Assembly: GCF_004295345.1 (NCBI RefSeq)
Contig: NZ_CP036200.1
Location: 1-64,000, forward strand
From: Shewanella maritima
GTDB lineage: Bacteria > Pseudomonadota > Gammaproteobacteria > Enterobacterales > Shewanellaceae
Reading direction: 5' to 3'
Length of the DNA: 64,000 nucleotides
Shown here: positions 14,885 through 22,884 of the stretch, one piece after another
Position numbering within the stretch: position 1 is the first letter of the stretch
How the letters are laid out: each line of letters starts with the position of its first letter
Notes under the pieces: generated by a model
The model's input: the letters and a program-made list of their open reading frames with translations, nothing else
What the model was told of the DNA's origin: nothing
Database searches by the model: none
Program-made: the position numbers and the translations under genes

Positions 14885-16072
14885 TCAATCCTTAAATGGA
14901 GCAAGAATTTTATCTAATGGTTGTTCGCCGCTTTCGCTAGGCGCAGAGACCTCACGGCTCTGAGCCGTCGCTTCAATCGGTCGACCTGCATTGCATGTAA
15001 TGTAAATGCTCTCAGAATCTTTAATTAAGTTAGCACGGCACTCATTAATGTAACGTACGCGATAGCCGTGATGCTCAGGATAAACAACAGCATTATTTGA
15101 TTCGAACACATAATCAAAGCTTTTTGTTGATTTAACTGAAGCAGTAATAAACACACCATCAAGTGGGTGTTTGGGTTTCAATTCAGCAACCGACTCTTTT
15201 ACAGACTCAGGAACGCTAGCACTCGCTTCAACTTCTTCAGCGGGTAAAAACATCCAAGACAATACACCCGCAACTATTGCCCCAGTGAAAAAGGCCGGAC
15301 GGTTCTTTTCGGGGCGACCTGCTTGGTCTGACTCGTTAAATCTACGGGTCTGATGTTCGGTATCATTTGTATATCTCCCATATATGTACCAAGACGGCAA
15401 CACAGTGCAAACGCCTTGAATGTCTGAATCCTTTTCAAATATTTGGCATGTATTGTATGCGTTATAAAGCTCAGCACCTTGGTAATACCAAGTATCAACC
15501 GTATGCATACCAGCTGACGTTTTATATTTAACGTTACCCACGTGAACCTTAGGCGGCTTAATCTCTTTCTTGCCTAATGCCTTAGACCATTCACCAAGAA
15601 TGGGCATCTTCATACGGTCGGTACGCTGACAATAAACAACATGCTCACCAAGCGCATCCCTAGCCTGTTTATCTAGCATTTCTTCATCTTGAACAATTAA
15701 AAGTACATGCCAACCTTGCTTGCGCAAGTGAACAACTTTTTTAACCATGTTGCCACGATCTGAATTGCGATAATCACGCGAGTTAAGCCAAACAGCACCC
15801 TCATCAAGTACCATGAGCCCAGCTTCATCATCATTAAACTTGCCTTTTAAAACGCCGTCATAACCAACACCACACGCATCCAAATCATTAGCGGTTGGGT
15901 AATCAGGTACTCGCATTACACGAGCGCTCTTGTCGTCTTTATCTGTGAGATACTCCATGAATAAATCCATGTTTGTCACAATACGAGAACCGCGATCTAA
16001 ATACATTTTGATTCTTGATACAGCAATCAACGATTTACCACCGCCAAGAACGCCCGTTACGATATAAATCAT
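14885..16072 (-). CDS. zot: Zot-like (pI) phage assembly ATPase
   Basis: Inner-membrane motor for extrusion of filamentous virions, equivalent to Ff pI and CTX Zot. 395 residues. Walker A GVLGGGKS is at 7-14, Walker B LMVLDE at 86-91 and a single membrane helix at about 260-277 (AFFTGAIVAGVLSWMFL). A ~118-residue periplasmic tail containing two Cys follows. The start overlaps the stop of the preceding pVI-like gene (ATGA). The enterotoxin-like activity described for V. cholerae Zot should not be assumed. Intact in this copy. Confidence 0.92.
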   Translation of the reverse strand: MIYIVTGVLGGGKSLIAVSRIKMYLDRGSRIVTNMDLFMEYLTDKDDKSARVMRVPDYPTANDLDACGVGYDGVLKGKFNDDEAGLMVLDEGAVWLNSRDYRNSDRGNMVKKVVHLRKQGWHVLLIVQDEEMLDKQARDALGEHVVYCQRTDRMKMPILGEWSKALGKKEIKPPKVHVGNVKYKTSAGMHTVDTWYYQGAELYNAYNTCQIFEKDSDIQGVCTVLPSWYIYGRYTNDTEHQTRRFNESDQAGRPEKNRPAFFTGAIVAGVLSWMFLPAEEVEASASVPESVKESVAELKPKHPLDGVFITASVKSTKSFDYVFESNNAVVYPEHHGYRVRYINECRANLIKDSESIYITCNAGRPIEATAQSREVSAPSESGEQPLDKILAPFKD

Positions 16073-16413
16073 TTGGCTATCTCTATTTTCAAACCAACAA
16101 CTTTCATCGTCATATCATATGTAATTAGGCTTGCATGAAAGCCAACAACCAACCCAATGCAGTGATTGATATTGCTAGGTAAAAAATACAAACCCGTCAT
16201 TACATCAGCAGACATGCCATTAATTGCAGCATTAAGCGCAGTAGAAAACGCCAACACAACCGCAGCTGTCGCAGTGGCCATGACAGCAAGTGCAGCAAGT
16301 ATCACCCCGACTTTGACCGTTACTTTAGACAAAATCCATGTGACAGCTGAGGTAACAAAACCACCAATCATCGTTGCCAAAGCGGGTAAGCCTATAATTG
16401 CAGGTAACGGCAT
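16069..16413 (-). CDS. pVI-like minor coat protein
   Basis: 114 residues, strongly hydrophobic, with three membrane helices (about 4-28, 33-57, 80-100). Lies between pIII-like and Zot genes, exactly where Ff gene VI sits, so it should anchor pIII at the virion end. A ribosome site AAGGAG precedes the ATG, which overlaps the pIII stop (TAATG). Confidence 0.8.
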   Translation of the reverse strand: MPLPAIIGLPALATMIGGFVTSAVTWILSKVTVKVGVILAALAVMATATAAVVLAFSTALNAAINGMSADVMTGLYFLPSNINHCIGLVVGFHASLITYDMTMKVVGLKIEIAK

Positions 16414-17794
16414 TAGTTCTTACTCCTTGTAAATCGGTTACTAAACACATGGAAAATGTAAAACGCAGTGAGACCATAGAAGAACGTGGCCATGAGCGAG
16501 CGAACAATATCCGCAGCTGGACATATGTCTATTGCAAACAGACTAAAATCAATAGCAGTACAAGAACCAACCGGAGGGAAAATATTTTTTAAGACATCGA
16601 AAACGGAACCATCAAAAGCATCGAGATAACCATCAAAAAGACCATCTTCGTGCAGCTTTGCCTCTTCATCTAATGCAGCATTTAACTTGTCTGTGACGTC
16701 ACCAACCATTGCGTCACCATCAGGCATAGGCGATTCATCAATCAACATACCTGCGGCCTCTTTCATACCGTTGATTAGACGCTCATAGTCAAGCACAAAT
16801 GAGCCACCTGACCCGCCATTGTTACCACCGTTCTCACCACCATTATCATCACAGTTTTCACCTGTACATGGTTCGGGGTCTGGGTCGGGCTCTTCCTCTT
16901 TGGCTTTACAAGTCGGTGATTCGGGATTTTTAGTGCAGTCCAATTCTGGCGGTTCGCAGCCCTCGCCTGTGCATGGCGTTTCACGAAAGCAAACAAATTG
17001 ATTATTCACATAACCACAACCATCAGCACAAACGCCTTGCGCATTACACTCGACAGATGGGTCGGCGCTACACATGAAACCAGTACCATTAGCAACACAC
17101 TGTTCGTCACCCGGTTGCTGTTGATTAGCATCGGGGTCATAATCTGGCACATCACTATCGCCAAAACAGTTAATTTCTAAGTCTGGCTCGTAGTAATGCC
17201 ATTCGCCATTAGACACCATCTGAAAGCCACAGCTGGCACCGTTATTATCGTTAGTAACACAGACCTGTAATGACGTATTACCCGCCATTGGCATAACCGT
17301 GCCATCGGTGGCAAGTGAACCGCAATTTGATGCGCTATCTAACTCATTAGGTTCATAACAACGGTCAATTTCACCATCGCCAGTTGAATCGTAACTATAG
17401 GAATAATTCGGGTTTGTTTCAGGGGGCATGAGCTTTCTGATATATCTTCTTGTTTGAATGCGTGACCGACTTTTTGGTCATACTTCCACGTCCCATCTGA
17501 CCATGTAACAGCGCAATGCCAAAAGACTTCATTGGGTGTACTTGTATTTGCAGTACATTCGCCCCAAGAATCGCCCCACAAGTTAATTGAGTTTTTACCT
17601 TGGTCGCGACACGCCTCTAAATCCATGATTTTCGCAGGAAACGAATTAAATGCGCCACAAAGCCATTGCTCGGTAATATCTTTCTGTGGCGATTCATAAC
17701 TCGCAGTATCATAAATCGTTGTCGCCTGTACTATAGACGACAAAAGGGCTGAAATCAGCCCGAGAACTAATAACAGCCCTTTCATCATTACCAC
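16413..17794 (-). pseudogene. pIII-like adsorption protein, frameshifted (copy 1)
   Basis: The frame is broken at a run of 5 G (17422-17426, C-run on the coding strand). Copies 2 and 3 have 6 and encode one 460-residue protein. Product: signal peptide (about 1-24), Cys-rich domain, an Asp-rich calcium-loop-like motif (DSTGDGEID) just after the break, and many Cys pairs. A Gly/Asn linker and a C-terminal membrane helix with FSNRF tail complete it. Layout and position match Ff pIII, which binds the host receptor and ends assembly. The break may be a sequencing error or a phase-variable tract. Confidence 0.8.
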
Positions 17795-17797
17795 CTA

Positions 17798-18004
17798 TTA
17801 AGTTGAGCGACCTAGGAACTTCTTCGCTAGCTTCATAATAAGCAGTGGCTTTTGGATTGCTAAGAACAGCACCATAGCCGCAGCAGCAAACAGACCTACA
17901 GTGACACCAATTTCCGTGAAGATTTCAGTGCCATCGGTATTAGCCATTGCTGACCCCATAAAACCAACCATCAAAATGGTTGCTGCAGTTGCTTTTTTAA
18001 ACAT
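17798..18004 (-). CDS. Major coat protein (pVIII-like)
   Basis: 68 residues from the ATG at 18004, which follows GGAAAT. The frame extends upstream to 18028, but that start lacks a ribosome site. Signal peptide MFKKATAATILMVGFMGSAMA should be cut after AMA to give a ~46-residue mature coat. It has an acidic N-terminus (NTDGTEIFTEIG), a membrane helix and a basic C-terminus (KLAKKFLGRST), the classic pVIII plan. Confidence 0.88.
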   Translation of the reverse strand: MFKKATAATILMVGFMGSAMANTDGTEIFTEIGVTVGLFAAAAMVLFLAIQKPLLIMKLAKKFLGRST

Positions 18005-18014
18005 ACATATTTCC

Positions 18015-18164
18015 TTATGTAGACACACCTAAAAACACGCGTAATGCGTATTGCTTCATACCAAGCGCAAAACCAATACATGCTATACAGAGGTAATAGC
18101 TTGCGCTGGCAAGTACAATGCCTTTATCTACCAAGCCCCAAAAATCGTGTTCGATTATTTCCAT
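18015..18164 (-). CDS. 49-residue membrane protein, minor coat candidate
   Basis: One hydrophobic segment (about 20-36, SASYYLCIACIGFALG) between charged ends. It overlaps the upstream 34-residue gene by 10 bp and lies 10 bp before the coat gene start. Position fits pVII/pIX-type proteins. Confidence 0.6.
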   Translation of the reverse strand: MEIIEHDFWGLVDKGIVLASASYYLCIACIGFALGMKQYALRVFLGVST

Positions 18165-18259
18165 GACTGACCTATTCCATACGAAATCAGAAAAGTGAGA
18201 ATCGATGTAAAACCGATAAACAGTGATATAGAGAGCGTTAAAAACGTACTAATATCCAT
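18155..18259 (-). CDS. 34-residue membrane protein (pVII/pIX-like)
   Basis: Almost entirely hydrophobic, starting MDISTFLTLS and ending GQSWK, similar in size to Ff pVII and pIX (33 and 32 aa). It overlaps neighbours at both ends, indicating coupled translation. Confidence 0.65.
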   Translation of the reverse strand: MDISTFLTLSISLFIGFTSILTFLISYGIGQSWK

Positions 18260-18362
18260 GCTTTCTACGACCCTTGCAGCTGTAATAGATAACAGCAAAT
18301 GTAAAAAGGCCACCGAACGCAAAGCTAGTGACAGAGAGAAAAATCGCGTCCAGTGGCAACAT
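18249..18362 (-). CDS. 37-residue membrane protein (pVII/pIX-like)
   Basis: One membrane helix (about 5-28) followed by CKGRRKHGY. It overlaps the next gene by 11 bp and lies 2 bp after the upstream 51-residue gene. Likely minor coat protein by position. Confidence 0.65.
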   Translation of the reverse strand: MLPLDAIFLSVTSFAFGGLFTFAVIYYSCKGRRKHGY

Positions 18363-18364
18363 AT

Positions 18365-18520
18365 CTAGACCTTTAAGGCTGATTTGACAGCCTTTGCAAG
18401 TTTTGTTTGTGGATACCCAAAGTAAGATAAATCAGCAAAATCAACGTTCGTTTTCTGCGTAGATTCAAAGCGAATTACCTCACCAGACTTGCTTTTGACA
18501 TAAACAGTTAACATCGTCAT
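18365..18520 (-). CDS. 51-residue soluble protein, unknown
   Basis: Starts directly after the ssb stop codon (TAAATG). Basic, beta-strand start MTMLTVYVKSKSGEVIRFES, no membrane helix. Function unknown; possibly a replication or DNA-binding accessory. Confidence 0.6.
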   Translation of the reverse strand: MTMLTVYVKSKSGEVIRFESTQKTNVDFADLSYFGYPQTKLAKAVKSALKV

Positions 18521-18871
18521 TTATGCCGCCTTAACAGACTTGCGTACTTCACCGTACGGGTCTGCTAAATTTGCATCGATAATCTTTGAATCACGCTGGA
18601 AGTTGTATTCAACATTCACGCGACCATTGAACTCATTACCCGAAGCCCAAACTTCAACATAGACTTCCTTACCAACAAGCGGTGCTGCCATGCGCTCAAC
18701 TTCTGCGCGTGTTTGGTCGTTGTATCGAACGTCAACAATACGTTTCTCTGGTTGACCATATTTGTTGGTGAAACTTGAAGAAATGCCGAGGTTATAACCG
18801 TAAACTTTGCCAGCCTTGCTGGTCAGCGTTTGGAAACCCTCTACGACACCTTGAACGAATAACTTAGCCAT
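18521..18871 (-). CDS. Single-stranded DNA-binding protein candidate (gpV role)
   Basis: 116 residues, beta-rich, OB-fold-like (LFVQGVVEGFQTLTSKAGKVYGYNL). It immediately follows the Rep gene, the place of Ff gene V and CTX rstB. It should coat nascent phage ssDNA and direct it to packaging. It is not obviously related to the gpV-type protein of the adjacent satellites. Confidence 0.7.
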   Translation of the reverse strand: MAKLFVQGVVEGFQTLTSKAGKVYGYNLGISSSFTNKYGQPEKRIVDVRYNDQTRAEVERMAAPLVGKEVYVEVWASGNEFNGRVNVEYNFQRDSKIIDANLADPYGEVRKSVKAA

Positions 18872-18873
18872 AA

Positions 18874-19962
18874 TTAAGACACCTTTTTTAGTACATAACC
18901 CACATGGGTTTTATCGGAAGTTGGATCTAAAACAAGACCCTCATTAAAAGCCCAAGCAGGCGTTGATACAGGCTTGGCCTCAAGAACTTTAAGAAGTGGT
19001 ACAACGTTGGTTTGATTCGGTTGGTCACATGACATATTGATGTCAATGTCATGCTCTAATAATTCTTTGCGTTGACGATAAAAAGTCGTTCGAGGAAGCA
19101 ACGTTTTCAAGTCATGGCCTTGCGTCCAAAGCATATAAGTTGATTGCAATTTGCGCGGCAAATTAAGCGCTGAGCTATCTGTTAGTGTCACGTTCTTAGA
19201 CATTTCAAGCCTCCCGAGATAGGCGTTGTATAATTCTTCAATTCGCTCGGGCGTTAAATCGGCACCCTGTTTTATTTCTAATTTGGCTAACTCCATACCA
19301 CGGAGTACCAATTCAATCCTGAGCTTTGACTCAGCCCATTTAGGTATTTTTGTATTTTTAAGTTCATCGGGTAATTGGTGTTTTTTACCCGAGTTGATTT
19401 CGTCATATTTGCAGTAGGCTTTAATTGCCCAACGGCGTGAATTCTGACCCCAATAAACAGTGCCACCCTTGCTAGTTGGGCGACCATGACGGGTTTTAGA
19501 TTTAAGCTCGGCAGCTTTCAACCAGCTACGAACAGAAAGAAGATTGTCGAGTTCAAACGACTCATTAATATCAATGCGAGTAATACGATAGTGACCACGT
19601 TGAACAGCCCAAAATTCTTGGTCTGTGTAGTCAATTTGGAGATAGCCCGTGATTACCTTGAACGTGCGAGATACAAGCGGTAGTAAATGATTAATGCCAA
19701 AGACATTGTGACCTTGCGTGAACTTTGACGGGTTACCGTCAATTTGAAGATGTGTCGCTTTGCCCTGCCCGTTCGAACCTAACGAACGAATAGATATTGA
19801 AGATTCATAAGACCCTGCTTGAATGCGATTTCTGCAAACTGTTTCATACTCGATTTCACCGTCAGCCTTGACCTTGATAAAGCGGTCAGATGCTATCGGT
19901 TCATGCTCAAGCGCGATTTCTACAGTAGCCCAATCAATCATGCTTACGTCGTCCTGTGACAT
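18874..19962 (-). CDS. Rolling-circle replication initiator (gpII/RstA-like)
   Basis: 362 residues, phage replication family of filamentous phages (gene II/X, RstA). Family-like segments include LQIDGNPSKF...HNVFGIN (about 72-91), YRITRIDIN (about 125-133), the GRPTSKGGTVYWG block (about 159-171) and a C-terminal LWTQGHDLKTLLP. These recur in diverged form in the satellite Rep. It nicks the origin to start plus-strand synthesis. The start codon overlaps a palindromic operator region controlled, I infer, by the divergent 60-residue regulator. Confidence 0.88.
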   Translation of the reverse strand: MSQDDVSMIDWATVEIALEHEPIASDRFIKVKADGEIEYETVCRNRIQAGSYESSISIRSLGSNGQGKATHLQIDGNPSKFTQGHNVFGINHLLPLVSRTFKVITGYLQIDYTDQEFWAVQRGHYRITRIDINESFELDNLLSVRSWLKAAELKSKTRHGRPTSKGGTVYWGQNSRRWAIKAYCKYDEINSGKKHQLPDELKNTKIPKWAESKLRIELVLRGMELAKLEIKQGADLTPERIEELYNAYLGRLEMSKNVTLTDSSALNLPRKLQSTYMLWTQGHDLKTLLPRTTFYRQRKELLEHDIDINMSCDQPNQTNVVPLLKVLEAKPVSTPAWAFNEGLVLDPTSDKTHVGYVLKKVS

Positions 19963-20012
19963 GTTACATATTACATTGGATGTAAATGTATACGTGTTAC
20001 ATATAACATGTC
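19958..20012. promoter_or_regulatory. rep promoter and operator array
   Basis: A 9-bp inverted repeat GACATGTTA (19958-19966) / TAACATGTC (20004-20012) encloses repeated TTACAT/ATGTAA units. A leftward promoter fits: TTGACA (20009-20014), 16-bp spacer, TATACA (19987-19992). Probable binding region of the 60-residue regulator. Confidence 0.6.
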
Positions 20013-20021
20013 AATAGTAAC

Positions 20022-20049
20022 TTGTAACTTGTGACGTAATTCCTATGAT
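20022..20049 (+). promoter_or_regulatory. Rightward promoter of the 60-residue regulator
   Basis: TTGTAA followed after 16 bp by TATGAT, about 30 bp upstream of the start codon. Moderate match to a sigma-70 promoter. Confidence 0.5.
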
Positions 20050-20080
20050 CAGAGTACGACTAAACATTGTGTTAAAATAA

Positions 20081-20263
20081 ATGGCTAAATTAATATCAAC
20101 GGTAAGAGTTAAACCAAAGCACGCAGAAGCGCTAAAGGAAAAGGCGTACGACCTAACGGTCGAAACAAAGGAAGTCGTATCTGAAGCAGAGATAATCCAC
20201 TTCATTCTCGAAAGAGAAATAGAAAAAGTATCAGTGGAAGACTGGCTAAAAAAACAGGATTAG
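20081..20263 (+). CDS. Small regulator divergent from rep (RstR-like role)
   Basis: 60 residues, highly charged, the only rightward gene of the unit. The pattern STVRVKPKHAEALKEKA...EAEIIHFILEREIEK resembles a ribbon-helix-helix protein: one strand followed by two helices. Its position opposite rep, with a shared operator region, matches CTX rstR, but the fold differs from the satellites' XRE repressor. Likely controls rep and superinfection immunity. Confidence 0.65.
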   Translation: MAKLISTVRVKPKHAEALKEKAYDLTVETKEVVSEAEIIHFILEREIEKVSVEDWLKKQD

Positions 20264-20477
20264 TCCCACGAATGGGACAAAAGTGCAGTATTACAGGTAC
20301 TGCACTTTTTCTTCGTACCCCAAAACATGGTTTTGCCTACGGCCGTTAAACTTCGTTTGGAGTCCATAACGTGATCGTTAAAAGAGTCTGGCAGAGCGAA
20401 AAACTACAGCTGCAAAAAGCGCAGCAGCTTACAAGCGCCCGCTCCGCTCAGCATCAAACCTACGGTTTAATAATCCC
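20261..20477. other. Putative rolling-circle origin region (copy 1)
   Basis: Hairpin GTCCCA-CGAA-TGGGAC (20263-20278) is followed at once by AAAAGTGCAGTATTACA and a second hairpin (20279-20309, 12-bp arms). The same arrangement with compensatory changes occurs in the satellites at 51759-51791. A downstream GCAAAAAGCGC block (about 20415) is also shared. A 21-bp block (20327-20347) recurs in the icosahedral prophage at 4343-4363. Confidence 0.65.
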
Positions 20478-20846
20478 TTAATCATCGAAACCAACCCAAT
20501 CTTCGTTATCCTCCATAGAATCAATAAGTTCATCAGTGGGACTTAAAAGATGAGCGTTAGCAGTCTTAAAGTTATCAATAAGAGTAACGGAATTAATTGC
20601 AGCTCGTTGATTAGTTAACGCAAACGCTAAAAGAAAAGCGCTATCTTGGCCAAGTTCGAGCGCGGCCGTCTCGGCCATAGACGTTAAGTTACGTAAAGAT
20701 GCTTCATTATGTTGCTTATAGCATTTGATTAAAGACTTAACTGCATGCTCAGCACCAAGAGGAACGCGAACGCCTTTAGTCGGTTCGGCAACCTTAGAAC
20801 CTTTAGGGCGACCAGCACCCTTTCTTACGCCACCATGATTAGACAT
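20478..20846 (-). CDS. Phage protein with GRPKGS (AT-hook-like) N-terminus
   Basis: 122 residues from the ATG at 20846, which overlaps the upstream gene by 8 bp; a longer frame to 20954 is not needed. The N-terminus GGVRKGAGRPKGSK is a motif common in small phage and plasmid DNA-binding proteins. The rest is helical and ends in a strongly acidic tail (SMEDNEDWVGFDD). Function unknown; a regulatory or replication accessory role is plausible. Confidence 0.65.
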   Translation of the reverse strand: MSNHGGVRKGAGRPKGSKVAEPTKGVRVPLGAEHAVKSLIKCYKQHNEASLRNLTSMAETAALELGQDSAFLLAFALTNQRAAINSVTLIDNFKTANAHLLSPTDELIDSMEDNEDWVGFDD

Positions 20847-21060
20847 GAAAAGTATCTCCAACAAACTTAACAATAGCCTTGCGAGCGTCTGTAGCGCTGA
20901 TTTCGCGGTCACAGCGATAGCGTAGAGAGATATCAGAGTAAAAACCTGAAACAATCACTGTATCAGTACCCTTCTCCCAAAAGAACTCGATATCTTTGAA
21001 ACTACAAAAAACGCAAGACTTAGTGTTTTCAACAAAGTTTAAATCAGATTGCTTAGCCAT
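20839..21060 (-). CDS. 73-residue unknown phage protein
   Basis: Soluble, contains CVFC near residues 16-19 and a basic middle region. First gene after a strong leftward promoter and coupled to the GRPKGS protein gene. No family recognised. Confidence 0.6.
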   Translation of the reverse strand: MAKQSDLNFVENTKSCVFCSFKDIEFFWEKGTDTVIVSGFYSDISLRYRCDREISATDARKAIVKFVGDTFHV

Positions 21061-21094
21061 AACGTTATCTCTCTTGATTGTTTGTATACATTTA

Positions 21095-21122
21095 ATTATA
21101 GAGACTCTTGATTAATTGTCAA
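21095..21122 (-). promoter_or_regulatory. Strong sigma-70 promoter of the accessory operon
   Basis: On the minus strand TTGACA (21117-21122) and TATAAT (21095-21100), both perfect, are separated by 16 bp. Flanking GTATAC elements (about 21085 and 21155) may be operators. Recurs in each copy. Confidence 0.8.
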
Positions 21123-21188
21123 CATTTAATCAATAGAAAACATGATTATTTGTATACTTTTTATCAATTATGGATACCCGTACATAAT

Positions 21189-21216
21189 AAAAAACCCCAC
21201 CGAATTGGCAGGGTTT
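21189..21216 (-). terminator. Terminator near the right end of the unit
   Basis: AAACCC (21192-21197) pairs with GGGTTT (21211-21216). Read leftward it is followed by a T-rich run. It would stop transcripts entering from the unit on the right. Confidence 0.65.
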
Positions 21217-21218
21217 GA

Positions 21219-21322
21219 ACTTCGCACAATGTGATTATGTTACGTGCGCTTTCAGCGGCCTACGCCACTGGCGATTATGCTACGGCAAACACTCAACATA
21301 ATCTGATTTTATTGTGCGCAGT
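21219..21322. other. Paired inverted dif-like sites (folded attP), copy 1/2 junction
   Basis: attP1: XerC-type arm ACTTCGCACAA (21219-21229), 5-base gap, XerD-type arm TTATGTTACGT (21235-21245). attP2, inverted: XerD-type ACTCAACATAA (21291-21301), 10-base gap, XerC arm TTGTGCGCAGT (21312-21322). In single-stranded form the two pair, giving a hairpin with a dif-like stem and unequal central bulge, as in CTX phage. Confidence 0.8.
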
Positions 21323-21554
21323 TTTATATTGGCGCCAAAACAACAAAACCCATCATTAGATGGGTTCTGAAGAGATCTTTAGTTTGACGAGCTGCATTGT
21401 TTACGCCAGTGACAAGGTTCTATGCCTACCATTCCATTTAAGTCAGTTACCATATACAGCTATAAGGCACTTAACCGATTCGCCCAGGTCATTTAGTTTA
21501 GCGACTCCGTATTGGTCAATTACAGTAGATCAGACAAAATAAATAATGTCAACG

Positions 21555-21582
21555 AATAAACATAAATTTCATTGTGCGCAGT
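21555..21582 (+). other. Internal dif-like site, copy 2
   Basis: Same sequence as the site at 14743-14770. Confidence 0.7.
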
Positions 21583-21695
21583 TAGCTCAATAAGTACTTG
21601 ATACAACACGCTAGCAATAACAGCTTAAGCAAGATACTTACAAGCAGCTCTACAGCCTCTAGCGATAAACGTAAACCAGTGTCTTTGTTAGGCAT
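21582..21695 (-). CDS. 37-residue membrane peptide after Zot (copy 2)
   Basis: Same as the frame at 14770-14883. Confidence 0.55.
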   Translation of the reverse strand: MPNKDTGLRLSLEAVELLVSILLKLLLLACCIKYLLS

Positions 21696-21696
21696 A

Positions 21697-22884
21697 TCAA
21701 TCCTTAAATGGAGCAAGAATTTTATCTAATGGTTGTTCGCCGCTTTCGCTAGGCGCAGAGACCTCACGGCTCTGAGCCGTCGCTTCAATCGGTCGACCTG
21801 CATTGCATGTAATGTAAATGCTCTCAGAATCTTTAATTAAGTTAGCACGGCACTCATTAATGTAACGTACGCGATAGCCGTGATGCTCAGGATAAACAAC
21901 AGCATTATTTGATTCGAACACATAATCAAAGCTTTTTGTTGATTTAACTGAAGCAGTAATAAACACACCATCAAGTGGGTGTTTGGGTTTCAATTCAGCA
22001 ACCGACTCTTTTACAGACTCAGGAACGCTAGCACTCGCTTCAACTTCTTCAGCGGGTAAAAACATCCAAGACAATACACCCGCAACTATTGCCCCAGTGA
22101 AAAAGGCCGGACGGTTCTTTTCGGGGCGACCTGCTTGGTCTGACTCGTTAAATCTACGGGTCTGATGTTCGGTATCATTTGTATATCTCCCATATATGTA
22201 CCAAGACGGCAACACAGTGCAAACGCCTTGAATGTCTGAATCCTTTTCAAATATTTGGCATGTATTGTATGCGTTATAAAGCTCAGCACCTTGGTAATAC
22301 CAAGTATCAACCGTATGCATACCAGCTGACGTTTTATATTTAACGTTACCCACGTGAACCTTAGGCGGCTTAATCTCTTTCTTGCCTAATGCCTTAGACC
22401 ATTCACCAAGAATGGGCATCTTCATACGGTCGGTACGCTGACAATAAACAACATGCTCACCAAGCGCATCCCTAGCCTGTTTATCTAGCATTTCTTCATC
22501 TTGAACAATTAAAAGTACATGCCAACCTTGCTTGCGCAAGTGAACAACTTTTTTAACCATGTTGCCACGATCTGAATTGCGATAATCACGCGAGTTAAGC
22601 CAAACAGCACCCTCATCAAGTACCATGAGCCCAGCTTCATCATCATTAAACTTGCCTTTTAAAACGCCGTCATAACCAACACCACACGCATCCAAATCAT
22701 TAGCGGTTGGGTAATCAGGTACTCGCATTACACGAGCGCTCTTGTCGTCTTTATCTGTGAGATACTCCATGAATAAATCCATGTTTGTCACAATACGAGA
22801 ACCGCGATCTAAATACATTTTGATTCTTGATACAGCAATCAACGATTTACCACCGCCAAGAACGCCCGTTACGATATAAATCAT
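21697..22884 (-). CDS. zot: Zot-like assembly ATPase (copy 2)
   Basis: Same 395-residue protein as at 14885-16072; intact. Confidence 0.92.
   Translation of the reverse strand: MIYIVTGVLGGGKSLIAVSRIKMYLDRGSRIVTNMDLFMEYLTDKDDKSARVMRVPDYPTANDLDACGVGYDGVLKGKFNDDEAGLMVLDEGAVWLNSRDYRNSDRGNMVKKVVHLRKQGWHVLLIVQDEEMLDKQARDALGEHVVYCQRTDRMKMPILGEWSKALGKKEIKPPKVHVGNVKYKTSAGMHTVDTWYYQGAELYNAYNTCQIFEKDSDIQGVCTVLPSWYIYGRYTNDTEHQTRRFNESDQAGRPEKNRPAFFTGAIVAGVLSWMFLPAEEVEASASVPESVKESVAELKPKHPLDGVFITASVKSTKSFDYVFESNNAVVYPEHHGYRVRYINECRANLIKDSESIYITCNAGRPIEATAQSREVSAPSESGEQPLDKILAPFKD

Larger units (their letters stand above)
14500..21311 (-). mobile_element. Inovirus prophage, tandem copy 1
   Basis: 6812-bp unit from one XerC arm to the next. 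Most genes read leftward in filamentous-phage order (rep, ssb, small coat proteins, major coat, pIII-like, pVI-like, Zot). A rightward regulator sits behind rep, and two accessory genes lie near the right end. No integrase. pIII is split by a G-tract of 5 instead of 6. Confidence 0.93.

Noticed and set aside
14885..16072. Zot as an enterotoxin gene
   Set aside because: The protein is the assembly ATPase of a filamentous phage; the toxin activity reported for V. cholerae cannot be inferred from the ATPase domain.
16166..16432. An 88-codon rightward frame opposite the pVI-like gene
   Set aside because: Low-complexity Ala/Thr frame produced by the hydrophobic codons of the real gene; no support.
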